A stretch of 35,141 nucleotides of DNA from Oscillospiraceae bacterium (GTDB lineage Bacteria; Bacillota; Clostridia; Oscillospirales; Oscillospiraceae). Numbering within the stretch: the first letter of the stretch is position 1; every line of letters starts with the position of its first letter. The notes below the pieces were generated by a model, which was not told where the DNA came from, did not search any database, and saw only the letters and a list, made by a program, of their open reading frames with translations. Of the stretch, positions 6,624-14,770 are shown piece by piece. The DNA lies in NCBI GenBank assembly GCA_017440925.1, contig JAFSAP010000022.1:1-35141 (forward strand), given 5' to 3'. A program made the position numbers and the translations under genes.

Positions 6624-7733
6624 TTACGCCCGGATGGCTGCCACAAAGGCATCCGGATTCTGTTTGATCCAGGCGTGCATCTCAGAAACGGAAACAGCCT
6701 TGGTCACGACTGCACCGCCCCAGTTTTCTGCCACATCACCCTGCCAGCTGCCCCGGACATACCAGGTCAGTTCTTCGGAGTTATCCACATCCACAGCCGG
6801 GCCATAGACACTGTAGAAGCCCTTGCCCTCGGTAAGATCCACCAGATCCTGCACCACATTGTAGGCGGTGGGATAGCGGCCTGCGCCCTGGCCATAGAAG
6901 CTCATGCGGCCGGAAGTCTCACCATAAAGGGTGATGAGATTGTAGTTCATGGGCACGTTGGCTTCCAGGGTATCGGCTTTCACCAGCGTGGGCTGGACAT
7001 AGACACTGTACTTGCCGTTTTCGCACTTGCCGGTGGAGATCAGCTTGCACACCAGGCCATGGGCCTTGAAATTCTCCACATCGGAAGCAGCGATCTTGCT
7101 GATGCCTGCCACGGGAACCTGATCCCGGTTGAGGCTGACACCGAAGGCGATGTTGGAGGACAGGATCACCTTATGCCAGGTATCGATGCCGTCCACATCG
7201 GTGGAGGGGTTTGCCTCCGCATAGCCCAGTGCCTGGGCTTCCTTCAATACCACATTGTAGTCCAGGCCCTTGCGGGTCATGTTGTCGAGAATGTAGTTGC
7301 AGGTGCCGTTCATAATGCCGCCCACCTGGGTGATGGTCTGCACCCGGCGGGAACGCTCCACTTCACTCAGCCAGCCGATGCCGCCGCCGACAGCCGCAGT
7401 ACAACGGAAGGAAAGACCCTTTTCCGCAGCCAGGGGCAGCAGTTCGTCATAGTAAGAAGCAACCAGCGCCTTGTTGGAGGTAACGATGTTCTTACCGGCC
7501 TCCATGCAGGCACGGACAAATTCATAGGCCGGATGCAGTCCGCCCATGGCTTCGATGACGGTATCGATGGTATCGTCCTGCAGGATCCGCTGGAAATCTT
7601 TTGTGACCTCCGCATCGGGAAGGGTCACATCCTCCAGGCAGCAAACCTTCACGATTTTCATATCCTCCCTGGATGCCAGAATATCGTAAACGCCCCGGCC
7701 AACAACACCGAAGCCCAGCAAACCGATTCTCAT
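6624..7733 (-). CDS. hom: homoserine dehydrogenase, no ACT domain
   Basis: A 369-residue NAD(P)H-dependent enzyme reducing aspartate semialdehyde to homoserine. Visible are the Rossmann GFGVVG at 7-12, TSNKAL at 86-91 (Lys88), the GGIMNGTCNYIL segment at 138-149 and the active-site run ending GIDTWHK (Asp184, Lys188). The protein stops soon after the GRYPTAYNVVQDL segment that closes the catalytic core. The C-terminal ACT domain present in many Firmicutes enzymes of about 430 residues (for example B. subtilis Hom) is absent. The ATG at 7733 has CGGAGGA 7 bases upstream; an upstream in-frame ATG at 7757 lacks a site. It is the first gene of the hom-lysC-asd unit and is divergent from thrC. Confidence 0.95.
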   Translation of the reverse strand: MRIGLLGFGVVGRGVYDILASREDMKIVKVCCLEDVTLPDAEVTKDFQRILQDDTIDTVIEAMGGLHPAYEFVRACMEAGKNIVTSNKALVASYYDELLPLAAEKGLSFRCTAAVGGGIGWLSEVERSRRVQTITQVGGIMNGTCNYILDNMTRKGLDYNVVLKEAQALGYAEANPSTDVDGIDTWHKVILSSNIAFGVSLNRDQVPVAGISKIAASDVENFKAHGLVCKLISTGKCENGKYSVYVQPTLVKADTLEANVPMNYNLITLYGETSGRMSFYGQGAGRYPTAYNVVQDLVDLTEGKGFYSVYGPAVDVDNSEELTWYVRGSWQGDVAENWGGAVVTKAVSVSEMHAWIKQNPDAFVAAIRA

Positions 7734-7803
7734 AAATTCTTCCTCCGTTATATCCATATTTTCAGCAATATGGCAGAAACAAATGTACCTGCGCCGAAAA
7801 CAC

Positions 7804-7832
7804 TTGCATTTTCACGAAAAACAGTATATCAT
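7804..7832 (+). promoter_or_regulatory. thrC promoter
   Basis: TTGCAT (7804-7809) and TATCAT (7827-7832) are separated by 17 bases. Its -10 overlaps the -10 of the opposing hom promoter by two bases, so the two cannot be used by polymerase simultaneously. The predicted thrC leader is about 97 bases. Confidence 0.6.
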
Positions 7833-7851
7833 ATAGCTACTCAAATTTCAA
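7823..7851 (-). promoter_or_regulatory. hom-lysC-asd promoter
   Basis: On the minus strand TTGAAA (7846-7851) and TATACT (7823-7828) have a 17-base spacer. The leader to the hom start is about 83 bases, too short for a T-box or lysine riboswitch, and neither is seen. Confidence 0.75.
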
Positions 7852-7852
7852 C

Positions 7853-7899
7853 TGCACAAAAAGCAAACCTTTCCCATGTTCTATTCTACTTTTTGTGCA
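7853..7899. promoter_or_regulatory. 11-bp inverted repeat, candidate operator or leader hairpin
   Basis: TGCACAAAAAG (7853-7863) and its exact complement CTTTTTGTGCA (7889-7899) are separated by 25 bases. The left arm starts one base beyond the hom -35, and both arms are in the thrC leader. It could be a two-site operator for a threonine-pathway regulator or an RNA hairpin in the thrC leader. No known motif is matched. Confidence 0.45.
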
Positions 7900-7935
7900 A
7901 TTCATAACAAAACTGACTGTTTTAAGGAGAAAACT

Positions 7936-9381
7936 ATGTTATATCATTCCACCCGTAGCGATATGGCTTTCGTGGACAGTGCTCAGGCTGTCCTGGAGGG
8001 ACTGGCCCCGGACGGCGGCCTGTATATGCCTGCCCAGCTTCCCGCCTTTGACTGGAAAGCCTGCCTGCAGGGCTCTTCCCTGGATATGGCAACGGATATT
8101 CTGTCCGCCCTGCTGCCGGATATCCCCGATATGCCCAACCTGGTCAAGAAGGCCTACACCGGAAAATTCGAAACCGAGGACTTAACCCCCACCGGCAGCG
8201 TGGGTGATTTTCATGTGCTGGAGCTGTTCCGGGGTCCCACTTCTGCCTTTAAGGATGTGGCACTTTCCATGCTGCCCCAGCTGCTGACCGCCGCCAAAAC
8301 CGCCAAGGGCATGCAGGAAGATATCCTTATTCTCACCGCCACCTCCGGCGACACCGGCAAGGCCGCTCTGGAGGGCTTCCACGATGTTCCCGGTGTCCGC
8401 ATCTGCGTTTTCTATCCCCACGGCGGTGTTTCCCAGGTGCAGCGGGCCCAGATGGTGACCCAGGAGGGAAATAACGTAGCCGTCTGCGCTGTCCGGGGCA
8501 ACTTCGACGATGCCCAGACCGGCGTGAAGAATATCTTTGCCGCCTGCCGTGACAAAGCCCTGCCCTTCAGCCTTTCCAGCGCCAATTCCATCAACATCGG
8601 CCGTCTGGCCCCCCAGGTGATGTACTACTTCCGGGCTTACCGGGATCTGATGGATGCAGGAAAGATCTCCCTTGGCGATGAGGTGAACTTCTCCGTTCCC
8701 ACCGGCAACTTCGGTGACATTCTGGCAGGATACCTGGCAAAGCTTTTGGGCCTGCCTGTGGGAAAACTGATCTGCGCCTCCAACGCCAACAACGTCCTCA
8801 CCGATTTCATCACCACCGGTACTTATGACAAGCGCCGTCCCCTGCTGAAGACCACCTCTCCCTCCATGGATATTCTGGTGTCCTCCAACCTGGAGCGGCT
8901 GCTGTACCTGCTGAGCGGCGACACCGCACTGGTTGCCAGCCTTATGAAGCAGCTGAACACCGAAGGTGTTTACACCGTACCCGCCGACCTGCTGGCAAAG
9001 ATCCAGGCAGAATTCTGCTGCGGCTTCTGCGATGACAAAAAGGCTGACGAAGTCATGGGCCGGGTCTATCAGGAACTGGGCTACCTCTGCGATCCCCACA
9101 CCGCTGCCGGCTGGGCCGCTGCTGAGGAATACACCGCTGCCACCGGAGATCAGCGCCCCATGGTGGTGCTGTCCACCGCTTCTCCCTACAAGTTCCCCGT
9201 TGCCGTGCTGACCGCCATCGGCGGCGACACCAGCGGCGATGAATTCCAGCAGATGGAACGCCTCAGCGCCATGACCGGTGTTGCAATCCCCAAAAACCTT
9301 TCCGGCCTGCAGGGCAAGGAAGAGAAGCACACCGGTGTCATTGATAAGGATAAGATGCTGGACTATGTGCTGAACCTGTAA
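7936..9381 (+). CDS. thrC: threonine synthase
   Basis: A 481-residue PLP-dependent enzyme converting O-phosphohomoserine to threonine. It shows the N-terminal segment typical of the long bacterial/yeast form (YHSTRSD...LAPDGGLYMP), the PLP-lysine motif GPTSAFKDVAL (Lys106) and the phosphate-binding TATSGDTGKAALEGF at 134-148. The length suits this subfamily rather than the roughly 350-residue B. subtilis type. The ATG at 7936 has AAGGAGA 5 bases upstream; an in-frame ATG at 7876 has no site. It begins a thrC-thrB unit opposite hom, so one divergent region controls the pathway from aspartate phosphate to threonine. A 135-bp repeat separates it from thrB. Confidence 0.96.
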   Translation: MLYHSTRSDMAFVDSAQAVLEGLAPDGGLYMPAQLPAFDWKACLQGSSLDMATDILSALLPDIPDMPNLVKKAYTGKFETEDLTPTGSVGDFHVLELFRGPTSAFKDVALSMLPQLLTAAKTAKGMQEDILILTATSGDTGKAALEGFHDVPGVRICVFYPHGGVSQVQRAQMVTQEGNNVAVCAVRGNFDDAQTGVKNIFAACRDKALPFSLSSANSINIGRLAPQVMYYFRAYRDLMDAGKISLGDEVNFSVPTGNFGDILAGYLAKLLGLPVGKLICASNANNVLTDFITTGTYDKRRPLLKTTSPSMDILVSSNLERLLYLLSGDTALVASLMKQLNTEGVYTVPADLLAKIQAEFCCGFCDDKKADEVMGRVYQELGYLCDPHTAAGWAAAEEYTAATGDQRPMVVLSTASPYKFPVAVLTAIGGDTSGDEFQQMERLSAMTGVAIPKNLSGLQGKEEKHTGVIDKDKMLDYVLNL

Positions 9382-9392
9382 CGATCTGCTGT

Positions 9393-9527
9393 TGTAGGGC
9401 GGGGTCATGACCCCGCCGACGCAGCAGCAAATACCTCCCGGCGTATTTTTCCGCACTCTCTTATTTGCGTTATTTTTTGCATTGCAGTTATCTCACTTGA
9501 TCGGCGGGGTCATGACCCCGCCCTACA
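9393..9527. mobile_element. 135-bp MITE-like element between thrC and thrB
   Basis: It is bounded by perfect 27-bp terminal inverted repeats (9393-9419 and 9501-9527), both starting TGTAGGGCGGGG. Each end itself contains a perfect 20-bp palindrome centred on GGGTCATGACCC. The 81-bp centre has no coding potential. Without it the thrC-thrB gap would be about 33 bases, as expected in an operon. No clear target duplication is visible. It is non-autonomous: no transposase lies in the window. Confidence 0.8.
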
Positions 9528-9549
9528 TTATTATAATTCGGAGAACACT

Positions 9550-10443
9550 ATGAAAAAAGTTACCATCCGTGTGCCTGCCACCACTGCCAACCTGGGTCCC
9601 GGCTTTGATGCCTTCGGCTGTGCACTGAGCCTGTATACCGACGTAACCTTTGAGGAAACAGAGTACGGTCTGGAGATCACCGGCTGTCCCGAGGAATTCA
9701 CCGGCCCCGACAATCTGGTCTATATTTCCTACTGCGCTGCGCTGAATACCATGAGCGAAGAAGTCCGGGGTGTGAAGATCCACATCGATTCCCAGATTCC
9801 CATCTGCCGGGGTCTTGGCTCCTCCGCCGCCCTGCTGGTAGCCGGCGCCATGGGTGCCAATGTGCTGCGGGGCAACAAGCTTTCCACCCAGGGTCTGCTC
9901 AACATCACCAACGCCATGGAAGGCCACCCGGACAACCTGGCCCCGGCTTTCTACGGCGGTCTCACCGCCTCCATGGTGGACAACGGCCTGCCCGTCACCG
10001 TCAACTTCCCCCTGCATCCCGACTGGGAATTCGTGGCGCTGATCCCGGAATTCGACCTGCCCACCACCCTGGCAAGATCTGTTCTGCCGGAACAGATCAA
10101 CCGGGCGGATGCCATTTACAACGTTTCCCACGGCGCTCTGGTGCTGAAGGCTCTGGAACTGGGTGACGAAAAGCTGCTGCGTACCGCCATGCAGGACCGG
10201 CTCCACCAGAACTACCGCAAAAAGCTGATCCCAGACTACGAAAAAATCGAAGCTCTGGTGCGCACCACCGGTGCAGGCTTCTGCCTCAGCGGCGCTGGCC
10301 CCACTCTGCTGTGCATTACCCGGAACCAAAAACTGGAGGAGGTGCTCTCCAAAAAGCTGGACAGCATCACCGAGCACAGCTGGCAGATGCTGCCGCTGCA
10401 TGTGGAATTCCAGGGCGCACACATCCTGTCCATGGAAGAATAA
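9550..10443 (+). CDS. thrB: homoserine kinase
   Basis: A 297-residue GHMP-family kinase that phosphorylates homoserine with ATP to O-phosphohomoserine, the substrate of ThrC. It shows the N-terminal VPATTANLGPGFDAFG (residues 8-23), the GHMP ATP-binding PICRGLGSSAA at 84-94, and the C-terminal GAGFCLSGAGPTLLC segment. Length is normal. The ATG at 9550 has CGGAGAA 5 bases upstream. It follows thrC and would share its transcript unless the intervening 135-bp palindromic element blocks readthrough. A bidirectional terminator lies immediately after the stop. Confidence 0.96.
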   Translation: MKKVTIRVPATTANLGPGFDAFGCALSLYTDVTFEETEYGLEITGCPEEFTGPDNLVYISYCAALNTMSEEVRGVKIHIDSQIPICRGLGSSAALLVAGAMGANVLRGNKLSTQGLLNITNAMEGHPDNLAPAFYGGLTASMVDNGLPVTVNFPLHPDWEFVALIPEFDLPTTLARSVLPEQINRADAIYNVSHGALVLKALELGDEKLLRTAMQDRLHQNYRKKLIPDYEKIEALVRTTGAGFCLSGAGPTLLCITRNQKLEEVLSKKLDSITEHSWQMLPLHVEFQGAHILSMEE

Positions 10444-10447
10444 CAGC

Positions 10448-10479
10448 AAAAATCCGACGGCAGCGCCGTCGGATTTTTT
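10448..10479. terminator. bidirectional terminator thrB / CDF gene
   Basis: An 11-bp perfect stem (AATCCGACGGC / GCCGTCGGATT) with an AGC loop has an A-run before and a T-run after, so it can end both thrB (plus) and the convergent transporter gene (minus), whose stop codon lies in the T-run. Confidence 0.9.
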
Positions 10480-11641
10480 ATGCCGTATCGAAGGTGATTC
10501 GGATATGATAGGCCCGGTTGGTTTCCCGGTTCAAAAATTCCCCGATCTCCTGCTGAATAGATTCCTCCTGTCCCCTTAAGTCCCAGGGAAGCTCCACATC
10601 AAATACCAGATTCATATGGTGCTTTCCCGGCACCATCCGGAAGTCATGGAGACTCAGCCGGGGATCCCAGTTTTTCAGCAGCATGGTGCAGCAGTCTCTC
10701 AGCCGGTTCAGTTCCGGATCATCCGTCACCACCGGGTCATAGTGGATCACCAGATGGATGCCATGGCTGCGCAGGCACTCATATTCCATATCGTCGATCC
10801 GCTCATGGCAGATCAGCGGATCCTCCCGACAGTCCATTTCCACATGAAGGCTGGCATACTGCCGTCCCGGGCCATAATCATGCACCATAAGGTCATGGTA
10901 TCCCAGGACATAGGGATTTTTCTGCACATAATCCACGATCCGCTGCCGCAGTTCCGGGTCTGCCCCCTCTCCCAGCAGGGGAGAAATGGTCTGCCTTGCC
11001 AGCTTCCAGCCGCTGCCGAGAATAAAAACCGCCACGCCCAGGCCCATAACACCATCTGCACGAAGGTTCCAGAAGTGCTCCACCAGAGCCGCCGCCAGAA
11101 CCGCCAAAGTGGAAAGGCAATCATTGCGGCTGTCAACGGCTGCTGCCAGCAGGGCTGTGGAGCGGATATGCTCTCCCAGCTTTTGGTTGAAGTGCCTCAG
11201 CCACAGTTTGACGGCAATGGACAGCAGAAGAATCCCCAACGCTGCGCCGGAAAAGGTGATGGCTTCCGGATGCAGGATCTTTCCCAGGGAGGTCTGGGCC
11301 AGTTCGAAGCCGATCAGCAGGATCATGGCCGCCACTGCCAGTCCGCTGAGGTATTCGAACCGGGCGTGACCATAGGGATGGTGGGCATCGGCTGGTTTTC
11401 CCGCCAGGCGGAATCCCACCAGGGTCAGAACGGAGCCGGAGGCATCCGACAAATTATTCATGGCATCGGCAGTAATGGACACCGATCCCGTCAGAAATCC
11501 CGCCAGCAATTTGGCTGCAAACAGCAAAAAATTGGCCGCGATGCCAACGCTGCCGCTCAATGTACCCACCGCACTGCGCACCAATGGATCCTCGCCATCG
11601 GCATAACGGGGCACAAACAGTTTCAGAAGCAGTTTCGTCAT
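10478..11641 (-). CDS. cation diffusion facilitator (CDF) transporter
   Basis: A 387-residue inner-membrane metal/proton antiporter. Hydrophobic segments occupy about residues 28-230, followed by a cytoplasmic ferredoxin-like CDF C-terminal domain and an extra C-terminal stretch. TM2 contains SITADAMNNLSDASGS and is followed by the family loop HHPYGHARFEYLSG; TM5 has AAVDSRNDCLST. Aligned to YiiP, the transport site reads N62-xxx-D66 in TM2 and D170-xxx-D174 in TM5. Zn-type CDFs normally have histidine in TM5, so the lack of one argues against a classic Zn/Fe transporter and makes Mn2+ or another ion possible (inference). The ATG at 11641 has GGAGGA upstream; a longer reading from 11710 lacks one. 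The gene is convergent with thrB. Confidence 0.88.
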   Translation of the reverse strand: MTKLLLKLFVPRYADGEDPLVRSAVGTLSGSVGIAANFLLFAAKLLAGFLTGSVSITADAMNNLSDASGSVLTLVGFRLAGKPADAHHPYGHARFEYLSGLAVAAMILLIGFELAQTSLGKILHPEAITFSGAALGILLLSIAVKLWLRHFNQKLGEHIRSTALLAAAVDSRNDCLSTLAVLAAALVEHFWNLRADGVMGLGVAVFILGSGWKLARQTISPLLGEGADPELRQRIVDYVQKNPYVLGYHDLMVHDYGPGRQYASLHVEMDCREDPLICHERIDDMEYECLRSHGIHLVIHYDPVVTDDPELNRLRDCCTMLLKNWDPRLSLHDFRMVPGKHHMNLVFDVELPWDLRGQEESIQQEIGEFLNRETNRAYHIRITFDTA

Positions 11642-11752
11642 GGTATTCCTCCGCTTTCTGCAAAATGTCCTTTTTTCTGTCTCTACCTCCGGTAGAATTC
11701 CCGTTTCCACCAGACAGGGAGAGAAAAAGGCAGCCCATCTCCCCGATTTAGC

Positions 11753-11880
11753 GTGATTTTTTTCGTACCCTGCGCTATGATGATGGGGCTGACCGGTTTT
11801 TCGATATCATAGCACATAAGCTGCCGGTTGGTCTACAGCAACCGGAGAAATGCCGTCCCGGCTGTTTTTATCTTTTAAAT
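11753..11880 (+). promoter_or_regulatory. structured leader upstream of the DegV gene
   Basis: A plausible promoter (GTGATT 11753-11758, 17 bases, TATGAT 11776-11781) opens a roughly 110-base leader rich in pairing. GCTATGAT (about 11775) pairs with ATCATAGC (about 11806); CCGGTTG and CAACCGG enclose GTCTACAG near 11824-11845; and a GCCG/CGGC stem with a T5 run lies at about 11852-11868. I could not match it to any riboswitch class I know. One 8-bp arm overlaps the -10, so part of the symmetry may be a DNA operator instead. Confidence 0.4.
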
Positions 11881-11894
11881 GGAGTGTATCTTTT

Positions 11895-12752
11895 ATGTCT
11901 TACAGAATCATTACCGATTCCTGCTGCGATTTTACCCAGGAACAATATACCCGTTGGAATGTCTGCAGCGTTCCGCTGACTGTTCTGTATAACGGGGAAA
12001 ATCATAAGAATTTTTCCGATCCCGCCGCTGTCAAAGCATTCTATGATGACCTTCGCGCCGGTGTTACCGCCACCACCTCCGCTGTCAATCCCGACGGCTG
12101 GGCCTGCGCCATGGAGGAGGCCCTGAAAAATGGAGAGGATGTGCTGGTGATCGCCTTTTCCTCCGGCCTTTCCACCACCTATCAGTCTGCCGTCATTGCC
12201 GCCAAGGAACTGCGGGAGATTTACCCGGAGCGGAAGATCTATGTGGTGGACAGTCTCTGTGCCGCTCTGGGCCAGGGTCTGCTGGTGTGGTACGCCTGCC
12301 AGAAGCGCGATGCCGGAATGGAAATCGATGACCTCCGGGATTGGGTGGAGGAAAACAAGCTGCACATCTGCCACTGGGTCACGGTGGATGACCTGACCCA
12401 CCTGAAGCGGGGCGGCCGCATCAGCGCCACCACGGCATTGGTGGGCACCATGCTGAACATCAAGCCCATCATCCACGTGGACAACGATGGCCATCTCATC
12501 AACTGCGCCAAGGTTCGGGGCCGGAAAGCTGCTATGGAACTGCTCTCGGAAAAGCTGGGCCAGACCTGCACCGATTTTGACACCGCATTCATCGCCCACG
12601 GCGACTGCCCGGAGGATGCCGCTGCCCTGGAAGCACTGATCCGGGAAAAGCACGGGATAAAAAACGTCATCACCGGCTATGTGGGGCCTGTCATCGGCGC
12701 CCACACCGGCCCCGGCGTGCTGGTCGTCTTTTTTATGGGGAAACATCGCTAA
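11895..12752 (+). CDS. DegV family fatty-acid-binding protein
   Basis: A 285-residue cytoplasmic protein of the DegV/FakB family, which bind a single fatty acid. FakB proteins present it to the kinase FakA for phosphorylation and entry into phospholipid synthesis. It shows ITDSCCDF at 4-11, the SSGLSTTYQSA segment near 90, the DDLTHLKRGGRIS segment near 165, and the KPIIHVDNDGHL...VRGRKAA region typical of the lipid-binding pocket. The ATG at 11895 is used because homology begins there; TGGAG lies about 10 bases upstream. No FakA-type partner is in the window, so the substrate and role are unproven. A terminator follows. Confidence 0.9.
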   Translation: MSYRIITDSCCDFTQEQYTRWNVCSVPLTVLYNGENHKNFSDPAAVKAFYDDLRAGVTATTSAVNPDGWACAMEEALKNGEDVLVIAFSSGLSTTYQSAVIAAKELREIYPERKIYVVDSLCAALGQGLLVWYACQKRDAGMEIDDLRDWVEENKLHICHWVTVDDLTHLKRGGRISATTALVGTMLNIKPIIHVDNDGHLINCAKVRGRKAAMELLSEKLGQTCTDFDTAFIAHGDCPEDAAALEALIREKHGIKNVITGYVGPVIGAHTGPGVLVVFFMGKHR

Positions 12753-12762
12753 ATCGCATAGC

Positions 12763-12794
12763 AGCAGGGATGGCATTGCCATCCCTGCTTTCTT
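12763..12794 (+). terminator. terminator after the DegV gene
   Basis: A perfect 12-bp stem (AGCAGGGATGGC / GCCATCCCTGCT) with an ATT loop is followed by TTCTTT. Confidence 0.85.
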
Positions 12795-12874
12795 TGAAGC
12801 ATGCCTTCACCCTACTATTGTTGTAATCTGATCCATATTTCCATCTTCCTCTTTTCTTTTGGAAAAAAATAGGG

Positions 12875-12880
12875 TATAAT
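12875..12880 (+). promoter_or_regulatory. -10 element of the GH13 gene
   Basis: A perfect TATAAT lies 46 bases upstream of the start codon at 12926. The -35 at the correct distance (TTTTCT, 12852-12857) is poor, so the promoter could need help from an activator. Confidence 0.5.
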
Positions 12881-12925
12881 GAATTCCTGGCAAGCCGCCT
12901 TAGATCAGTGAAAAGGAAGACTACC

Positions 12926-14767
12926 ATGAGAATTCTCTACGACAGCAAGCAGCTCCGGTTCAAAGACCCCTTTGGCACCCTGTCCCCGGGACAGTCCTGC
13001 AGCATGCATATCCATGTTCCTGCAGCCGTACATGCCACCTCTGTGACCTGCGAACTGCTTTACGAAAACCATACCGCTGCACAGACCGTCACCCTCACAA
13101 AAGAGCAGGCCCAGGATGCCTATGAGATCTTCTCAGGCACCTTCTCTCTGGAAACCCCTGCCCTGTATTTCTACTTCTTCCGGGTCAATACGCCGCAGGG
13201 CTCTTTCCGGCTGTTCAAGCAGGGGGAGGACACCAATATGGAGGCCGGCGACCTGTGGCAGGTCAGCTGTGTGCCCGAAAGCTTCCACACCCCCGACTGG
13301 GCCAAGGGCGCCATCATTTATCAGGTGTTCCCCGACCGGTTTTACAAATCCGGCAGCTGTAATCTGACCGGAAAGCTGGAGCCCTACAGCGTCCACCGTG
13401 ACTGGTACGAGGAAGTGGGCTGGCAGCCCACGCCGGAGGGCATTGTGCTCAACAACGATTTTTACGGCGGCAATTTCAAGGGCATCACAGAAAAGCTGCC
13501 CTATATTGCCTCCCTTGGGGCTACCATTCTCTACCTCAATCCCATTGGAAAAGCCTTTTCCAACCATCGCTATGACACCGGCGACTACAAAGTCCCCGAT
13601 CCCATGCTGGGCACCATTGAAGATTTCAAAACCCTTTGTGAAGAAGCCCACAAACTGGGGCTGAAGGTGATCCTGGACGGTGTTTACTCCCACACCGGCT
13701 CCAACAGCCGCTATTTCAACCGGGAAAATGCTTTCGAGTCTGTGGGCGCATTCCAGAGCAAGGACTCTCCTTACCACAGCTGGTACACCTTCTACGAGTG
13801 GCCCTACAACTACCACTCCTGGTGGGACTTCAATACCCTGCCCACCATCAACAAAATGGATCCGGCCTTTATTGAATACATCATCTCCGGTCAGGACAGT
13901 GTGATTGCCCACTGGCTGGGCCTGGGTGCTGACGGCTTCCGGCTGGACGTGGCCGATGAACTGCCGGATGAATTCCTGAAGCTGCTTTATGACCGGGTAA
14001 AGCAGATCAACCCCGATGCCCTGGTGCTGGGCGAAGTCTGGGAAGATGCCTCCAACAAAAAGGCCTATGACCGCCGCCGCACCTATTTCACCAATGCAGA
14101 ACTGGACAGCGTTATGAATTACCCCTTCCGCACCGCCATTCTGGCCTTTATGCGGGGCTGGGACAGCGGCCGGGGACTGAAGGAAACCGTCATGTCCATT
14201 GTGGAAAACTATCCGCCGGAGGTAGTGGCTGCCAACATGAATCTGCTGGGCACCCATGATACCCCCCGGATCCTTACCGCACTGGTGGATGATTTCGATG
14301 GCAGCCGGGAGGAAAAGGCAAAGCGCCGCCTGTCCCGGAACAATATGGAAGTGGCCCGGGAACGGCTTCTGATGGCCTCCTTCCTGCAGTACACCCTGCC
14401 CGGCAGCCCCAGCCTGTACTACGGCGATGAGGCGCTGATGGAGGGCTATAAAGATCCCTTCAACCGCCGCACCTATCCCTGGGGCCGGGAGGATACGGAA
14501 ATGGTACACCATTTCCAGCGGCTGGGTAAGCTGCGCAATGCACAGCCTGCCCTGCGGCTGGGCGACATCCGGTTCTTTGAAGCGGAGGACAAGCATCTGG
14601 GCTTCACCAGAACCTATCAGGGAAAGACCCTGCGGGTCTATGTGAACCGCAGCGGCGATCCCTGGGAGATCCGGCCCGGTAAGGTTGTCTTTGGCTATAA
14701 CCTGCAGACCGTTGCCGACGATGCCCTTGCTCTGGCCCCCCGGGGCTTCTGTCTGGTGGAAGAATAA
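12926..14767 (+). CDS. GH13 alpha-glucan hydrolase (neopullulanase/cyclomaltodextrinase-like)
   Basis: A 613-residue cytoplasmic glycoside hydrolase without a signal peptide. Residues 1-120 form an N-terminal beta domain as in the neopullulanase/cyclomaltodextrinase group (GH13_20-like). The catalytic barrel follows: IYQVFPDRFY at 131-140, region I DGVYSHT at 251-257, region II GFRLDVADE with nucleophile Asp341, region III LGEVWED with acid/base Glu370, and region IV LGTHDT with His444/Asp445. A C-terminal beta domain closes the protein. It should cleave alpha-1,4 (and possibly alpha-1,6) links in imported maltodextrins. The ATG at 12926 has AAGGAAG 6 bases upstream and is preferred over an ATG at 12908. 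It is flanked by terminators and stands alone. Exact specificity cannot be read from sequence. Confidence 0.92.
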   Translation: MRILYDSKQLRFKDPFGTLSPGQSCSMHIHVPAAVHATSVTCELLYENHTAAQTVTLTKEQAQDAYEIFSGTFSLETPALYFYFFRVNTPQGSFRLFKQGEDTNMEAGDLWQVSCVPESFHTPDWAKGAIIYQVFPDRFYKSGSCNLTGKLEPYSVHRDWYEEVGWQPTPEGIVLNNDFYGGNFKGITEKLPYIASLGATILYLNPIGKAFSNHRYDTGDYKVPDPMLGTIEDFKTLCEEAHKLGLKVILDGVYSHTGSNSRYFNRENAFESVGAFQSKDSPYHSWYTFYEWPYNYHSWWDFNTLPTINKMDPAFIEYIISGQDSVIAHWLGLGADGFRLDVADELPDEFLKLLYDRVKQINPDALVLGEVWEDASNKKAYDRRRTYFTNAELDSVMNYPFRTAILAFMRGWDSGRGLKETVMSIVENYPPEVVAANMNLLGTHDTPRILTALVDDFDGSREEKAKRRLSRNNMEVARERLLMASFLQYTLPGSPSLYYGDEALMEGYKDPFNRRTYPWGREDTEMVHHFQRLGKLRNAQPALRLGDIRFFEAEDKHLGFTRTYQGKTLRVYVNRSGDPWEIRPGKVVFGYNLQTVADDALALAPRGFCLVEE

Positions 14768-14770
14768 CAT

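Noticed and set aside
7734..7935. T-box or lysine riboswitch ahead of hom or thrC
   Set aside because: The predicted leaders are about 83 and 97 bases, and no T-box bulge sequence or lysine-aptamer core is present.
13133..14770. 545-codon open frame opposite the GH13 gene
   Set aside because: No ribosome binding site and no recognisable domain; the plus strand has all GH13 catalytic motifs.
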